A program made the translations under genes and the position numbers. From assembly GCF_002878395.1 (NCBI RefSeq), contig NW_025842280.1, positions 6,928-70,927 of the forward strand: a stretch of 64,000 nucleotides of DNA, written 5' to 3'. This DNA is from Capsicum annuum. Lineage: Eukaryota; Streptophyta; Magnoliopsida; Solanales; Solanaceae. Below, in pieces: positions 33,115 to 44,958 of the stretch (position 1 is the stretch's first letter; every line of letters starts with the position of its first letter). The notes beneath the pieces are model-generated. The model saw only the letters and a list, made by a program, of their open reading frames with translations. It was not told where the DNA came from and did not search any database.

Positions 33115-34605
33115 TGATGTTCTAACTTTTGATGGAATATTTTAGGCCTTTTTCTTAGGATAATTGGGTGTTTTCAAGCAGCCACTGTTGTATTTAATAT
33201 GGTATTTTAGAGTTTTCAGGATAAAGACTGAGTGTGAAGGGCAACTTGGACAATTTGAGCAAAATAGATGTAAAATGAGCAGCGACGTCTTGGGAGATGA
33301 ACCGTCTACCTTGAAACTATCCATCAGTTTAAATCATAAACCAAAATCAGAAGGCATAGACTCTGGACATCATGCGATGGTCCAGGCGATGGACCGTCAG
33401 CCTTGTGATAGGCCGTCGATCTAAACCGTCGCCATGACACAGAACGTATCATCACTGGAAATCTTAGGACTATCCAGGTGATGGTTCATCGACCTTGCGA
33501 TGGGCCGTTGCAATACCCATCTCCCATAAATAGAACATGAAGTCACTGGACACCCATCGACGATGTAGGCGACGGACTATCGGACCTGTGATGAACCGTC
33601 GCTTGACCCGTCGACCAAAACGTAGAGAATTTGAGTTTGAATTTTTAAAAACACAGTATGGAATCATATAAATACCAAGTATTATGGTTTATTCCGTATA
33701 TTTTGTCTTCAATTTCATACTTTCTCCTCTATTTAGAGCTTTGTACTACTTTTTATTGGGATTTAAATCTAGAGATTGAGAGTTGATTATTAGTTTTCAT
33801 ATTTTTCATCAAAGATGGAGAAGAACAATATTTTGATATTTGTAAGTACTTTTCTGAAGTTATTTATGAACATCAATATAACTTTGATTTCTTATATGGA
33901 GATGAGTAGCTAAATTCCCATAACTAGGGTTATGGGAGCCTCGATGTAGATAACTATTTGGGGTTGTGTATAGATTTGATTTCTAACAGTTATTACAATT
34001 ACATGAATGCTTATTCGTTAGAATGACGTCTCTTGGTTGCAAACTCGAGAAGTGAGCCCATGATAACACTTGTATGACAAGAAAGTGGATGTTCGGAAAA
34101 GAAGTAATTCACATAGAATCCATAGGTTTACCCTTGGGTTAATGGGTTATTGCCTCAATAGGATTAACCCTCATGAGAGTATTATTGAATAATGCATGGA
34201 TCCTTTAAGTTTGAGAGAAGTAAATGGTGAAACACCCGTTAGGTTAAGAAACACATGGGTAATTCTTAGAATTCAATAATTCTTGCAATTGAATGCTTAA
34301 GCTAGAATTTAAGCATAAACACATAACTCTTTGGTAAGCATAACCCTAGTTAATTCATTCTCAATGAAATTACATCTACATTAACTCTCGTTAGCTGGAC
34401 TTTTGTGAAACACAAATACAAAAGAATACTGTTAACATTTCCAAATCCCCTTTATTTCAAAACCTTAGATCAACAGTCTAATAACAGTCACAATACTTAG
34501 TGAACACGGTATTCCTTGTGGGATTCGACACCCAACCCAGTTGGGTTCTATCTTTGACAGCGACCACTTACTCTCTCATAAGAGATGTGTAATTTGGGTG
34601 TACCA
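33115..34605 (+). repeat. Y 5' LTR
   Basis: 1491 bp, collinear with 44959-46466. It contains a cluster of inverted short words built on GACGG(A/T)CCGTCG at about 33370-33625, then a TATA box TATAAATACC at 33667-33676. Differences from the other LTR are scattered. Confidence 0.92.
33667..33676 (+). promoter_or_regulatory. TATA box in the Y 5' LTR
   Basis: TATAAATACC. The identical decamer occurs at the matching place in the Y 3' LTR (45511-45520) and in the X 3' LTR (52661-52670). Conservation across two families supports a core promoter role. Confidence 0.7.
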
Positions 34606-34869
34606 AATACATTAAGTTTGTGTTTGTTGCTTGACCTTTGGTCAAAGTTTCCTAAAAATTTTACTTTTTATTTGTTATTTTTGTTTTACACAGGGTGATC
34701 ATCTTGTATTCCAAGTACTTAGAGATCAGGTGAACCTTTATTACCTATTCATCTAGAACCTCAACTTATTGGCATAATAGATGGTCAATAGGACAAAGAA
34801 AGAGTAGCTGCTTAGTAGGAAGCATCCAGATGAGATGCCTTAGCAGTTGTACATGTAAACCAGTAGAAT

Positions 34870-36631
34870 GTAGATAATGCAGGCCGGCGACAAAACACAG
34901 ATGATGAGGATCGGGGTGATGATGATTTATTAGCTCCAGTCAACCTGAGGCGTGCAGATAATTTACCTGCACCAGCAAATAGGAATGTTAACAAAAATTA
35001 TCCTATGAGGGAGATAACAGAATGCCAAGATGCCCAATTCAATCTGGATGATGATGATGACTTGGATGGAGCCGGTGCAATAGGGGCTATTATTCCTCCG
35101 CCCTTAGCACTCGGAGCTAAGTTTAATATTACAAGCACTATGATCCAGCTATTGCATCTTAATAGATTATTTGGTGGAATTTCTAGTGACAATCCGAATA
35201 TGCATTGGGTTAATTTCATCTCAACATGCAAATCATTTGACAACCCAGGGGTTGGGCAAAATGCTATTCGGTTGTAGCTATTTCCATTGTCTCTATCTGG
35301 AGAGGAAACTTTATGGTTGAATGGGATAACTGCTGATTCTATTACTAATTGGAGGCAATTGAAAGACACTTTCCTAGAGAGATTCTTTCCACCATCCAAG
35401 AGGGCACAGTTGAGAGACGAAATAAGAAATTTCAAACAGCTTCCAACTGAAGCTCTCCATGAGACTTGGGATAGATTCAAGAAGAAACTGATGCAGTGCC
35501 CAAATCATTAGATGACCAATGTCCACTTGATGGAGATATTATACCAGGCCTTGAACTCTGTAACTAAGCTAGTGGTGGATAACACAGCAGATGGATCATT
35601 CATGGACCTCACCTTCCTTGAAGAAACTGACATGCTTGACCGTATCATAAAACAAAGTAGAGCCTGGCATACCAGAGATTCTGAGATAGCAAGCTCCACT
35701 GTATCTATAGGTATGACTGCAGAACAGAGACAAATAAAAGAAGAGCATGACCAAGAAATGACTCACATGAAGACACAGATAGATCTTTTCACTAAATATT
35801 TGCTATCAGGAAAGATAGAGAAGGTTAAAGCAATAGCATCACAGGGAAGGTCTGACTCTGATTTTAAGGAGAAAGCCAATTACTTGAACAATTAGGGGGG
35901 TTTCGAAGCAGTGGCCAAGGAAACCAAGGTCGGAACTACCATGACAAAGTTGGATATAAGGATCCTTATCAAGGAAATTAAAAGAGTAAGGGTGATAGGA
36001 GTGGGTTGTATGTTCCTCCGATGATAGGAGTGGGTTGTATGTTCCTCCGATAAATCATGAGGCCGCCACAGCTGGTTTGGGAAAGATGTCTATGGAAAAC
36101 ATAATGGCCAAGCTATTGAAGGGACTAGAAGCAACAAGTACCGGGGTGACTGAGATGAAAAATGAGTTATCCTCAATAAACCAACTAGTTGAATCTCACT
36201 CTACTTCTATAAAATAGTTGGAGCAACAGATGAATCAACTATATATCGCATTCAATCAGAGAAAAGTTGGCACCCTTCCAAGTGACATAGTGCAGAACCC
36301 AAGGAAGGATGGGTCATGTATGGCAGTCACTACTAGAAATAGTAAGGTATTGGTAAGCCCTACTGTGGGCAAGCCTGTGGTTGATATAGTAGAAGATGAT
36401 AGTGAAGAAGCAAAGATTGATCATCCGGTGGAGTCTGGGAAATCAGATGAGTTTAATGCTGATGCACCATCCAAAAGTCAAAAGGTTGATGAGTTAGAGA
36501 AGAATAAGGAAAAAGAGGCAGAAGTGGTAGTTACCACTCTTCCAAAACCACCACCTCCATTTCCCCATCAATTGAAGAAGAAGGCCGATAACACAAAGTT
36601 CAGAAAATTCAAGACTATGCTTAAGCAGTAG
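34870..36631 (+). pseudogene. Y gag (Athila type)
   Basis: An acidic N-terminus (DDEDRGDDD) and APANRNVNKNYPMREI lead into the capsid domain: KFNITSTMIQLLHLNRLFGG (about 35120), then NWRQLKDTFLERFFPPSKRA and RFKKKLMQCPNH (to 35508). A helical C-terminal half (35512-35895 and 36035-36631) contains MLKGLEAT-like coiled coil and a Pro-rich LPKPPPPFPHQ, usual in Athila gag. In-frame stops lie at about 35275, 35509 and 36215; a 29-bp tandem duplication at 35994-36051 shifts the frame. No clear CCHC knuckle is seen. It is the best preserved gag in the window. Confidence 0.85.
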
Positions 36632-37205
36632 ACTATTAATCTTTTATTAGTGGAGGCATTGGAGCAAATGCCCGAGTACACAAAATTCATGAAAGATCTT
36701 GTCACAAAGAAGCGGTCATTTAGTTTTGAGGTGATGGCAATCTCTACTATTATGGTGCTATTTTCATAATGTCTCTGGTGCAGAAAAAGGCAGATCCGGG
36801 AGCATTCACTATTCCATACACTATTGGTCCTCTGGACTTTCCAAAAACTCTATGCGACTTGGGAGCTAGCATCAATCTAATGCCGCTAGCTGTGTATAAA
36901 AAGTTGGGTTTAGGGGACCCCACACCCATCAACATGCGACTTGTAATGGCGGATAGGTTAGTAAAATGACCTATTTGTATTTTATATGATGTGCTAGTGA
37001 AGGTTGCTAGTTTTATATTTTAGACAGATTTTATCATTTTGAATTGTAAGGTAGACTTTGAGGTGCCCATAATCTAGGGTCGACCTTTCCTCACAACCGA
37101 AAGTATGTTGGTTGATCTACGAGCGAATGAGCTCTTATTTAGGTTGAATGATGAAGTGGTGCGATTTAATGTATGCCAATCAATGAAGCAGGCATGTTCT
37201 TAATT
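36632..37205 (+). pseudogene. Y aspartic protease
   Basis: KKADPGAFTIPYTIG, then CDLGASINLMPLAVYKKLGL (36850-36909) is the Athila protease active-site region with Asp in DLGAS. After a TGA at 36967 (AAA TGA CCT, where Arg is expected) the frame continues with ILYDVLVKV, DFEVPII and GRPFL-like wording (about 37080), ending in VDLRANELLFRLNDEVVRF. This domain processes the Gag-Pol precursor. Apart from stops it is recognisable over its full length. Confidence 0.88.
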
Positions 37206-37277
37206 ATTGATGTATATTATGAGGATAAGTAGGAGGTACCTATAGAGAAAAGATTTATTATCGAGCCCCTAGCTACA

Positions 37278-38400
37278 GTGTTGATGAATTTTGATCATGA
37301 GGACATTGAGGAGTACGAAGAGACGGTTTGTGCATTGACAGGAATGGGATCATACTCTTATACTCCTAAGAAACTCAGTCTTGATCTTAAGAATAGACCA
37401 ACACCACTAGCTAAGCCATCCATTAAAGAGCCATCGGTGTTGGAATTGAAAAAGCTGCTCGGACATTTAAGGTACGTGTTTCTGGGAGATGGAAACATGC
37501 TACCTGTTATTATTGCAGTTGATTTGAGAGAGCACTAGGTGGAAGCACTTATTTTGGTACTTCAGAGGTACAAAAGAGCAATAGGTTGGACTATTACTGA
37601 TATTATTGGCATCCCCCCTGGTATCTGTACTCATAAGATATAGCTTGAGGATAATTGTACTCCAACAATCGACCAACAATGCTGACTTAACCCACCAATG
37701 CAAGAGGTGGTTAAGAAGAAGATTATCAAGTGGCTGGACGCAAGAGTGGTTTATCCTATTTCCAACAGTAAGTGGGTAAGTCTAGTTTAATGTGTGCCCA
37801 AGAAAGGGGGCATGGCGGTTGTTGCAAATGAAAAGAATGAATTGATTCCTCTTAGACACGTTACTGGTTAGAGATTTTGCATAGACTACCGTAAACAAAA
37901 CTTATGGACTTTAAACAATCACTTCCCAATTCCTTTCATGGATCAAATGCTTGATCGGTTGGCAGAAAGGGGTGGTACTACTTCTTAGATGGGTATTCTG
38001 GTTACAACCAAATTTCTATTTCTCTTGAAGTTTAGAAGAATATGACATTCACATGCCTATATGGTACATTTGCTTTTAAAATAATGTCTTTTGGGTTATG
38101 TAATGCACCCACCACTTTTTAGCGGTGCATGATGTCAATTTTTTCTAATATGGTTGAAGGTACCCTGGAGGTGTTTATGGAAGATTTCTCGATTGTTGGT
38201 GATTTCTTTGAACTATGCTTGCTAAATCTGAGTCGAGCATTACAGAGTTGTCAAGATTTCAACCTTGTTCTTAATTGGAAAAAGTGCTACTTCATGTTGA
38301 AGGAAGGCATTGTGCTCGATCACCGAATTTCAACTAAAGGGATTAAGGTAGATAAGGCAAAGATTGTAGTGATTTAGAAACTACCACCTCCCATCTCAGT
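37278..38400 (+). pseudogene. Y reverse transcriptase
   Basis: A lead region (FDHEDIEEYEETVCALTG, LELKKLLGHLRYVFLGDG) precedes the RT. KIIKWLDARVVYPISNSKWV, VPKKGGMAVVANEKNEL and FCIDYRKQN (about 37878) mark the fingers, and LDRLAERG the start of the palm. The catalytic box reads FMEDFSIVGD (38174-38203): the first Asp of the usual FMDD is Glu, which should abolish polymerisation. NLVLNWKKCYFM and HRISTKGIKVDKAKI follow. Stops replacing Gln codons lie at 37536 and 37641, among others; a frameshift falls near 37980. Confidence 0.88.
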
Positions 38401-38990
38401 CAAAGGGGTATGCAGTTTTTTGGCCATGCAGGGTTCTACCGCAGATTCATAAAGGATTTCTCTAAGATTGAGAACCCTCTTTACAAACTCTTGGAGAAGG
38501 AAACCAAATTTGTTTTTCATGATGATTGCAGAAAGGTGTTTGAATGCCTTAAGTTGAAACTAGTGGAAGCTCTAATTATTGGACGAAGCCATTCAAAATT
38601 ATGTGTGATGCTAGTGGAGTAGCACTTGGAGCTTTTCTCGGACAAAAGAAAGAGAAGTTGTTTCACCTGATATATTATGCAAGAAAAGCCCTAAATGGGG
38701 ATCAGAAGAATTATACGGTGATAGATCAGGAACTTTTATACAGTGACAGAGCTTTTAAGTAGTTTCGGGCATATCTGCTAGGTACCAAGGTAGTGGTACA
38801 CACTGACCACGCTGCCTTGAGGTACATAATGGTGAAGAAGGATGCTAAACCAAGGTTGATCCTGTAGGTATTGCTAGTTTAAGAATTTGACTTCGAGGTC
38901 AAGGATCGTAAGGGAAGTGAGAATTAGGTGGCTGATTACCTATCCAGACTTGAAGGCCAGCAGACAGTAAAAGACGATCTTAAAATTGAT
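38401..38990 (+). pseudogene. Y RNase H
   Basis: FYRRFIKDFSKIENPLYKLL (about 38430) ends the RT connection. After a frameshift near 38590, CDASGVALGAFLGQKK (about 38605) and NYTVIDQELL (about 38712) carry the catalytic Asp and Glu. [13 protein letters not shown] (about 38795) and VADYLSRLE (about 38930) complete the domain. Stops occur at several Gln or Lys positions. Confidence 0.85.
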
Positions 38991-38999
38991 GATTCCTTT

Positions 39000-40320
39000 T
39001 CGGATGAGAAAGTATTGGCTGCAGTGCTCAAAAAAGTACCTTGGTATGATTAGTTTGCGAACTACGTGATAAGTGAGGTAATGCTAGAGATTTTTCTTCC
39101 ATCAGAAGAAAAAGTTTCTCCATGAGAAACACCATTTCTGGGATGAGCCATATCTTTTTCGGTGGTGTGCAGATGGCATTATTAGAAGATACATTCCAGA
39201 AGTAGAGATGTTAAGTGTACTGGAAGCAGCTCATGTTGCTCCAGTTGGAGGTCATTATGATGGTGATCGTACTTCCAGAAAAATACTTCAAAGCGGTTAC
39301 TATTGGCCCACTTTATTTAAGGATGCTTACGAGTTCATAAAGAAATGTGACCAATGTCTAAGGCAAGGGTCTATCTCAAAGTTCCATGATATGCCAATGT
39401 CCAAGATGTTAGAGGTTGAAATGTCCGATGTATGGGGCATTAACGTTATGGGGCCCTTCGTGAGCTCATTTGGGATGAAGTACATACTAGTTGTGGTTGA
39501 CTACGTGTTAAAATTGGTCGAGGTTGTTGCTCTAGCAGATGATAAAGGGAAGCGAGTCATGGCATTCTTGAGAAGAAAAATCTTCTTTTGCTTTGGGGTA
39601 CCACGTACCATCATAAGCGATGGAGGATCACACTTTTGCAACAAGATGTTTTGAGCCTCATTGGCAAAATATGGAGTTAAGCAGCATAAGGTATCTACAC
39701 TATATCACCCACAAATAAGTGGGCAAGCGGAAATCTCCAATCGAGAAATCAAGGCTATCCTTGCCAAGATTGTAAATGCGAGCAGGAAGGATTGGTCTTG
39801 GAAGCTGGATGATGCATTATGGGCATATCGAACAACTTTCAAGACAACTATTAGCATGTCACCATACCAATTGGTTTATGGTAAGGCATGCCATTTGTCG
39901 ATTGAGTTAGAGCATAAAGCATTTTGGTCACTGAAACGTCTTAATCTGAACTAGAATAGGCGGCTAATATGAGACTGGGGTAGCTTAATGTGATGGATGA
40001 GTTCTATCTCAGAGCTTATGAGAGAGCTGACCTATACAAGGAACGAATGAAGATATACCATGATTGCAGAATTAAAAAGAGGGAATTTCAGAAAGGTGAC
40101 TTGGTGCTTCTATTCAACACCAAAATCAAATTGTTCCCAGGTAAACTTAAGTCCAAGTGGTCAGGACCATTTAAAGTTAGTCAATTCTACTCATCTAGAG
40201 TAGTTGAACTTTAAAATGAAGATGGAAGTGTCTTTAAAGTCAACGGGCAATGATTCAAATTTTATATCCGTCCAAAAGACTTGATAAAAAGTATTTCTAC
40301 TCTCTATCTCGATGAATTCT
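39000..40320 (+). pseudogene. Y integrase
   Basis: The N-terminal zinc-binding module is present: AAHVAPVGGHYDGDRTSRKI and FIKKCDQCLRQG (39224-39370) keep the His pair and Cys pair. The core reads SDVWGINVMGPF, where the first catalytic Asp is Asn (codon 39442-39444), then IISDGGSHFCN with the second Asp, and [12 protein letters not shown] with the Glu. [20 protein letters not shown] (about 39820) and the C-terminal KGDLVLLFNTKIKLFPGKLK (about 40105) with KWSGPF follow. One stop at 39654 and another near 39953 split an otherwise long frame. Confidence 0.9.
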
Positions 40321-40429
40321 GAGTATTTTACTGTTTGTTTTGTTGATTTGTGAAAGCTAAAAGGTATGTGGGAGTGTGCAGGTATAACAGAGCAGGGAAA
40401 ATAGAAGAAGAAGAAGTTTTAGGTGACCA

Positions 40430-41480
40430 ACGGGTCATTGACGAACCATTGCAGGCTCGACATACCGTCGTGGTTATCATCGCGACAATGTCTAGAAACT
40501 AGAAAACTAGAAAAGGAGCGACAGTTTAATCGATGAACCATTGAAAGTTCGACGGACCATCAAACGAACCATCACTAATGAGTCACAAGGTACGTTCACT
40601 AGATTGGGATGACAGTTTAATCGATACACCATTGTATATTCAACAGACCATCGAACGAACCATCGCATTTAACCCTATTTCAATGGGTCAGATCGGATTG
40701 ATTTAAATAGCCAAATTTTCCATTATTATCCAACCCAAACAGTTTTAAATAGATAATTCTAAGAGATTGAGTATCCCCCATATTATTCAATGCACCTGAA
40801 CCTTTCATTCTCTCTGAAAACCTTCCACTTCCCTTTTTTCTCTTCTATTTAAACTTCATCTCCTCATTGTTCTTTTACTCACAAACAACAAAAGTTTTCC
40901 ACAAAAGTAAATTGTCATACTGTGTCCTATGTTTTGAGTGCAAGTCAAGGATAGAATCAAGTGCAGCAACGCTAAGGTATGAAATCTTCTCTCCTCTTTA
41001 TGCTATGTGACTTTAAGAATCAAAAAGTCATGAGACGGTTCTAATGTTAAAGAAATTTTATTTGATCTTAAAGTTTTCATATGTTGGGTTAAACTGAGTT
41101 GAAACTTGACAAAGATCCTAGGTGAAGTCTGAGTAGCCCATGGATCAACAAAAACAAAATGAGTAGTATATTAATGTTGAAAATGCCATGAAAACTTGTG
41201 TTTGAACTAAAAGCGTGCAAGGTGTTTGACAAAATGTCAAAATAAATCCTGAAAGAGAAAAATGGAAAGTGACGATCAATGCAATGGACCATCGAATACT
41301 CGATGACCCATCGCCATAACAGTTGCCACTTTCTCAGAATCAATGAAACTGAAATGACCTCGACATTTTGGGTCGACGGACCGTCGCAGGACCGATGAAC
41401 ATCGTCCTAGCCGTTGCTGGTCCATAATTGTTCCTGCTTTCTGGTTTAAGTCTGTGAACTAATCACATATCACTTACAGG
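40430..41480 (+). promoter_or_regulatory. Y pol-env spacer with U3-like word clusters, TATA-like box and splice-acceptor-like end
   Basis: Two clusters of the same inverted words found in the Y LTR (CGACGGACCATC, CATCGAACGAACCATCG and variants) lie at about 40430-40670 and 41270-41430. Between them are a TATA-like ATTTAAATAG (40701-40710) and a CT- then CA-rich leader-like stretch (40800-40910). The spacer ends with CTAAT (41459-41463, branch-point-like) and CACTTACAG|G (acceptor-like, AG at 41478-41479), five bases before the env-like ATG. Function as promoter or splice acceptor is inferred. Confidence 0.4.
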
Positions 41481-41484
41481 TATC

Positions 41485-43478
41485 ATGTCTCCCAAATTAC
41501 CATAAACTAGAGGCCGGGGTAGAAGACAAACAGCCAGGTCTGACACACTAGCCCATAACACTCGACGAAGTCGCCAAGTGGTTTCTTCATCCTCCTCGTC
41601 TAAAGAGAAGGTTGAACATAGTAGTAGCAGTAGCTCCAGTTCAATTCCAGTTGAGATGGGGTTTAAAACTTCTAACCCAGTTCAAGATGAGGCTCCCCAA
41701 CAAGAGGATCCTAACTTAATCCGATGCAATAATCCCTAAGTACCGAAATCCATAAGATGGAAAATGGTGGGTGCTCGAGATATCTTCTACAAAGGGTTGG
41801 CACCAATGGATAGGTTTCCAATCAAAAGAGCAATTTCTGAGGAGTACTAGATCATAACAACAACCCTGAATGAGTATCCCAAACTCGAGCGGTGGTTCAA
41901 TGAGTATGAGTTGGCTTGGATGAGTAATCTACTTGGATCCTACCAACCTCACTTGGTTTACGAGTTTTTTGCCAACTATTTGGGATAGCTGAAAAAGGAC
42001 TATCCCACTGGTGCATCAGTTGTCTACATGAACAAGTTGGAGATAGTTCCTATCTGTGCAGTTGATATTGACATTTCAGAGTGGACTTTGAATAGGTTCT
42101 TATTTGGGCCAGACTACCAGATACCAGGGGCAGTTCCTGAGTTGGAGCATCGATTATTCACACGGGCTACACCAAAGCCCTAGTTAGCGAGGATGTTGAC
42201 AAAAGAGGGTGATCCTACATGGTTACACGACCTCTATGAGTGAATATTGAAGAAATCCCTCATCTTCAGAGCCATGTTCTAGTGGGCGATTGTGCGACTG
42301 AAGCTCATGCCTATCGGAGGCGATGATCGCTTGGAACTTAATAGAGATGTGATTGTGGATGCTTTGATTGAAGGGTTGACCATAGATTTTGGTCACATTA
42401 TCTCAGATGAGTTGTTTTTCCGTGCTCACAAAACACAGATGGTGCTGCCATTTTCTTTTCTTATAACTGACTTGTGCAAGCAAACAAATTCTCTTTGATT
42501 AGTGAGGTTAATAATGAGGTCCCAGCACTACACAAATAGGATATTGAAAAGATGAAGGATGAATTAAGGTTTGATATGAGAGTCAGCAGACCTCTATCTT
42601 AATAGACTCAATTACCGCCAGTTCCTAAAGTGTCAGAGGGTCTTGCAGGTATGCAATTTCCACTTACTATGTACGTGCTTCCTACAATGTTTGCAGGTTT
42701 AGATTTGGTGCCTACAGGTGGGATTCCATACTCTGCATCTATCCCACCACAATATTCAAAGTACAGGATAAACCATGAAAACTTTGCAAAGACTGTACCG
42801 GCTGTCAAAAAGGTTGAAAAGAAGATGGCCGGCCATATGGGGGAAAGATTTCAAACCCTTTGTTGAGCAAATTGTAGAGGAAGCATTGTACCCTTTCAAA
42901 AACATCCAGCTGTGAATGGACAACATGAAAGAGTGAATCAACAAAAAGATGGATACAATGTCCATCCCAAATTTTACTAAAGTGATAAAGGAGGTTAGAC
43001 AACTCTAGACGGATATAGACAAGATAATCAACAGCCACAATAGACCATCTTTGATCCAGTATAGATTACTAGTGATGAGGGCGAGGGCCTAGTTGACTTA
43101 TTTGGGTGCCCAATCAAGGATAAGGGTAAGAAAGTAGCTAAACCATATGAAAAGGCTGAGAAAACTGCAAAGAAGGACGCCGATAGAAAGAGGCTAGAGG
43201 CCATGTCACCTGAGCAGAGACTTGAGTATGATATGAGAAAGGTAATAAAGAGGTCAAGAAGAGATGAAGAGAGAAGAAGAAAAAGAATAGAAGATGAAAA
43301 AGCTGGAGTGTCTACCAGTTCTGCCCAAGCAAGGAGGCAACCTATAGATCCATCTAGATATGTGGTACCTGTAATTTTGAAGGAAGAGATTATGAGTAAT
43401 CCCCCCATCATAGGAGTCAACATAGCACTGGGTGAGGATACAACAGCCTCCCCGCACATCACTGATGCCTCAGATTAA
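41485..43478 (+). pseudogene. Y envelope-like ORF (putative plant transposon protein domain)
   Basis: The ATG at 41485 opens MSPKLP, then a basic RGRGRRQ and a Ser run, and one frame continues to 42498 with seven in-frame stops (41503, 41737, 41848, 41986, 42181, 42241, 42280). The domain region includes MVGARDIFYKGLAPMDRFPI, LNRFLFGPDYQIPGAVPELE and, at 42292-42498, NRDVIVDALIEGLTIDFGHI, which resembles the putative plant transposon protein domain of Athila and SIRE env-like ORFs. A frameshift at about 42498 leads to a Pro-rich part (42605-42866) and a highly charged coiled-coil tail (43203-43478, RSRRDEERRRKRIEDEKAG). No signal peptide or clear membrane span is seen in what remains. Confidence 0.75.
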
Positions 43479-44958
43479 ATAAGAGATATGACAAGTATTT
43501 TCCTCTCTTTCGTACATAAATTTTATGCATTTGAGGACAAAGCATTATTTTTTGGGGGGTGGGATGTGCTTGTACCATGGGGGGCCTGTGTTGCCAATAT
43601 CATCGGCATGTCTAAGCTATTGTATTTTTATTTTTGCAATTTTTACTGTCATGTTTTGTTGGTAATGTGGTTGCATAAAATAAAAGTTTCATTCTCGTAG
43701 CATCTTATTGTACATATGTGGATGACAACTTATGGTATCAAAATTGTGTTTTTAATTTTTTGTATAATTAATTCCTCATACCAAGTAGCAAAGTGTTGTG
43801 CAACCATGTTTGAATCTGTTAATGGAATTAGAAGTTAGTAATGAAGAAAAGTATAGCTATGTGATCTGGATCCCGAGAATTAGTAGGATAGAAATTAACT
43901 CAGTACCTGTATGGGTGAGTATTTGTGTAGTTCTGACATAAGTGTTACACATAGAACTTGCCCGGTTCATCAGATATTTTCATGTGTTTTGAATCAATAA
44001 GAGAGGATAGTAAGGCATCTTGTGTTGTTAGTCCACTTAGCCAAATGATTGACCCACCAAAAATATTTTGTTCCCTTTGTAAACCCTTTTGAGCTGTGGT
44101 AGTGTTTTTTCTGTCCAAATAAGTTTGATTCACTCTCTAGAAGGTGTTAAGCATTTAGCTTGGCCCTGGTCCAATTATGGACATTGTGCATTTTAACTTA
44201 GGCAAAACGCCTAAGTTGAGGGTGGCTACTGCTGGATTGTTAGTAGCTTAGGAGGTTGAGTTGAAAGTAATTTGAGGGGTAGTATCCGGCCCTGGTCTAG
44301 TTAGCTATCTAAATAGATATTGTGCACCTCAATCTTCTGCATCAGCATAATTTGAAGGTGGTTGATGCTGTGTTCTTAAAAAAGGGTTATGATAAGAACG
44401 CCGATGAATAACTGTGAATGAATGATAGGGTCCTTAATTCTAGTAAGTAGATACCAAAAATGGTAAAAAGAGTGAAATTCTTGTACTTTAAGTCACTAAC
44501 CTAAATGAATAACCTTCACCGAGCCTAAAACCTTATTACAACCCGTAAAAAGCTTATTTGATATTGGAGAGTCAATTATGAGAGAGCATTAGATGATAAG
44601 GGAAACATTATAGGTCTGCACTGTGTTCATAACTTCTTTTCTGAGAGTGAGAGCTTAGTTTTGTCCATGATTTAACTTTGTGATGTGAGGTGGACTTCTT
44701 TGGCTATGAGGGCATGTTGAGTTATATCTATCCTATTTATTTCTTTGGGGTGTTATAACTGTAGCTGTGAATATGCTGATTCATAGTTAATGCCAGTAGT
44801 AGATCCATCTATGTTGAAATAGCATAACCAAATGGGTAGTGGAATGATTGTATAATTGTGTTGGTTTCACTGTGAAAATGCCCATTATAATGTTGTTCAT
44901 ATATGTATCCTGGTGTTGAGTTGCTTGAGGACAATCAATTGCCTTAAGTTGAAGGTGT
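43479..44958 (+). other. Y 3' region with polypurine tract
   Basis: About 1.5 kb of noncoding sequence after the env-like ORF, usual in Athila elements. It contains GTTGAGGGTGG (44215-44225), nearly identical to the true purine tract AAGTTGAAGGTGT (44946-44958) that abuts the 3' LTR. The segment from 44170 to 44225 has a counterpart in element X at 51310-51370. Confidence 0.6.

Noticed and set aside
33370..33625. CRISPR-like array of short repeats
   Set aside because: The words are degenerate, in both orientations and irregularly spaced, inside a plant retroelement LTR; there are no spacers or cas genes.
35005..35699. Minus-strand open frames of up to 160 residues over Y gag
   Set aside because: They are antisense to a clearly recognisable gag on the plus strand.
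42608..43462. Minus-strand open frames of up to 144 residues, Ser/Leu-rich and membrane-like
   Set aside because: They lie antisense to the charged coiled-coil tail of the Y env-like ORF; Leu/Ser richness is the complement of Glu/Lys/Arg codons.
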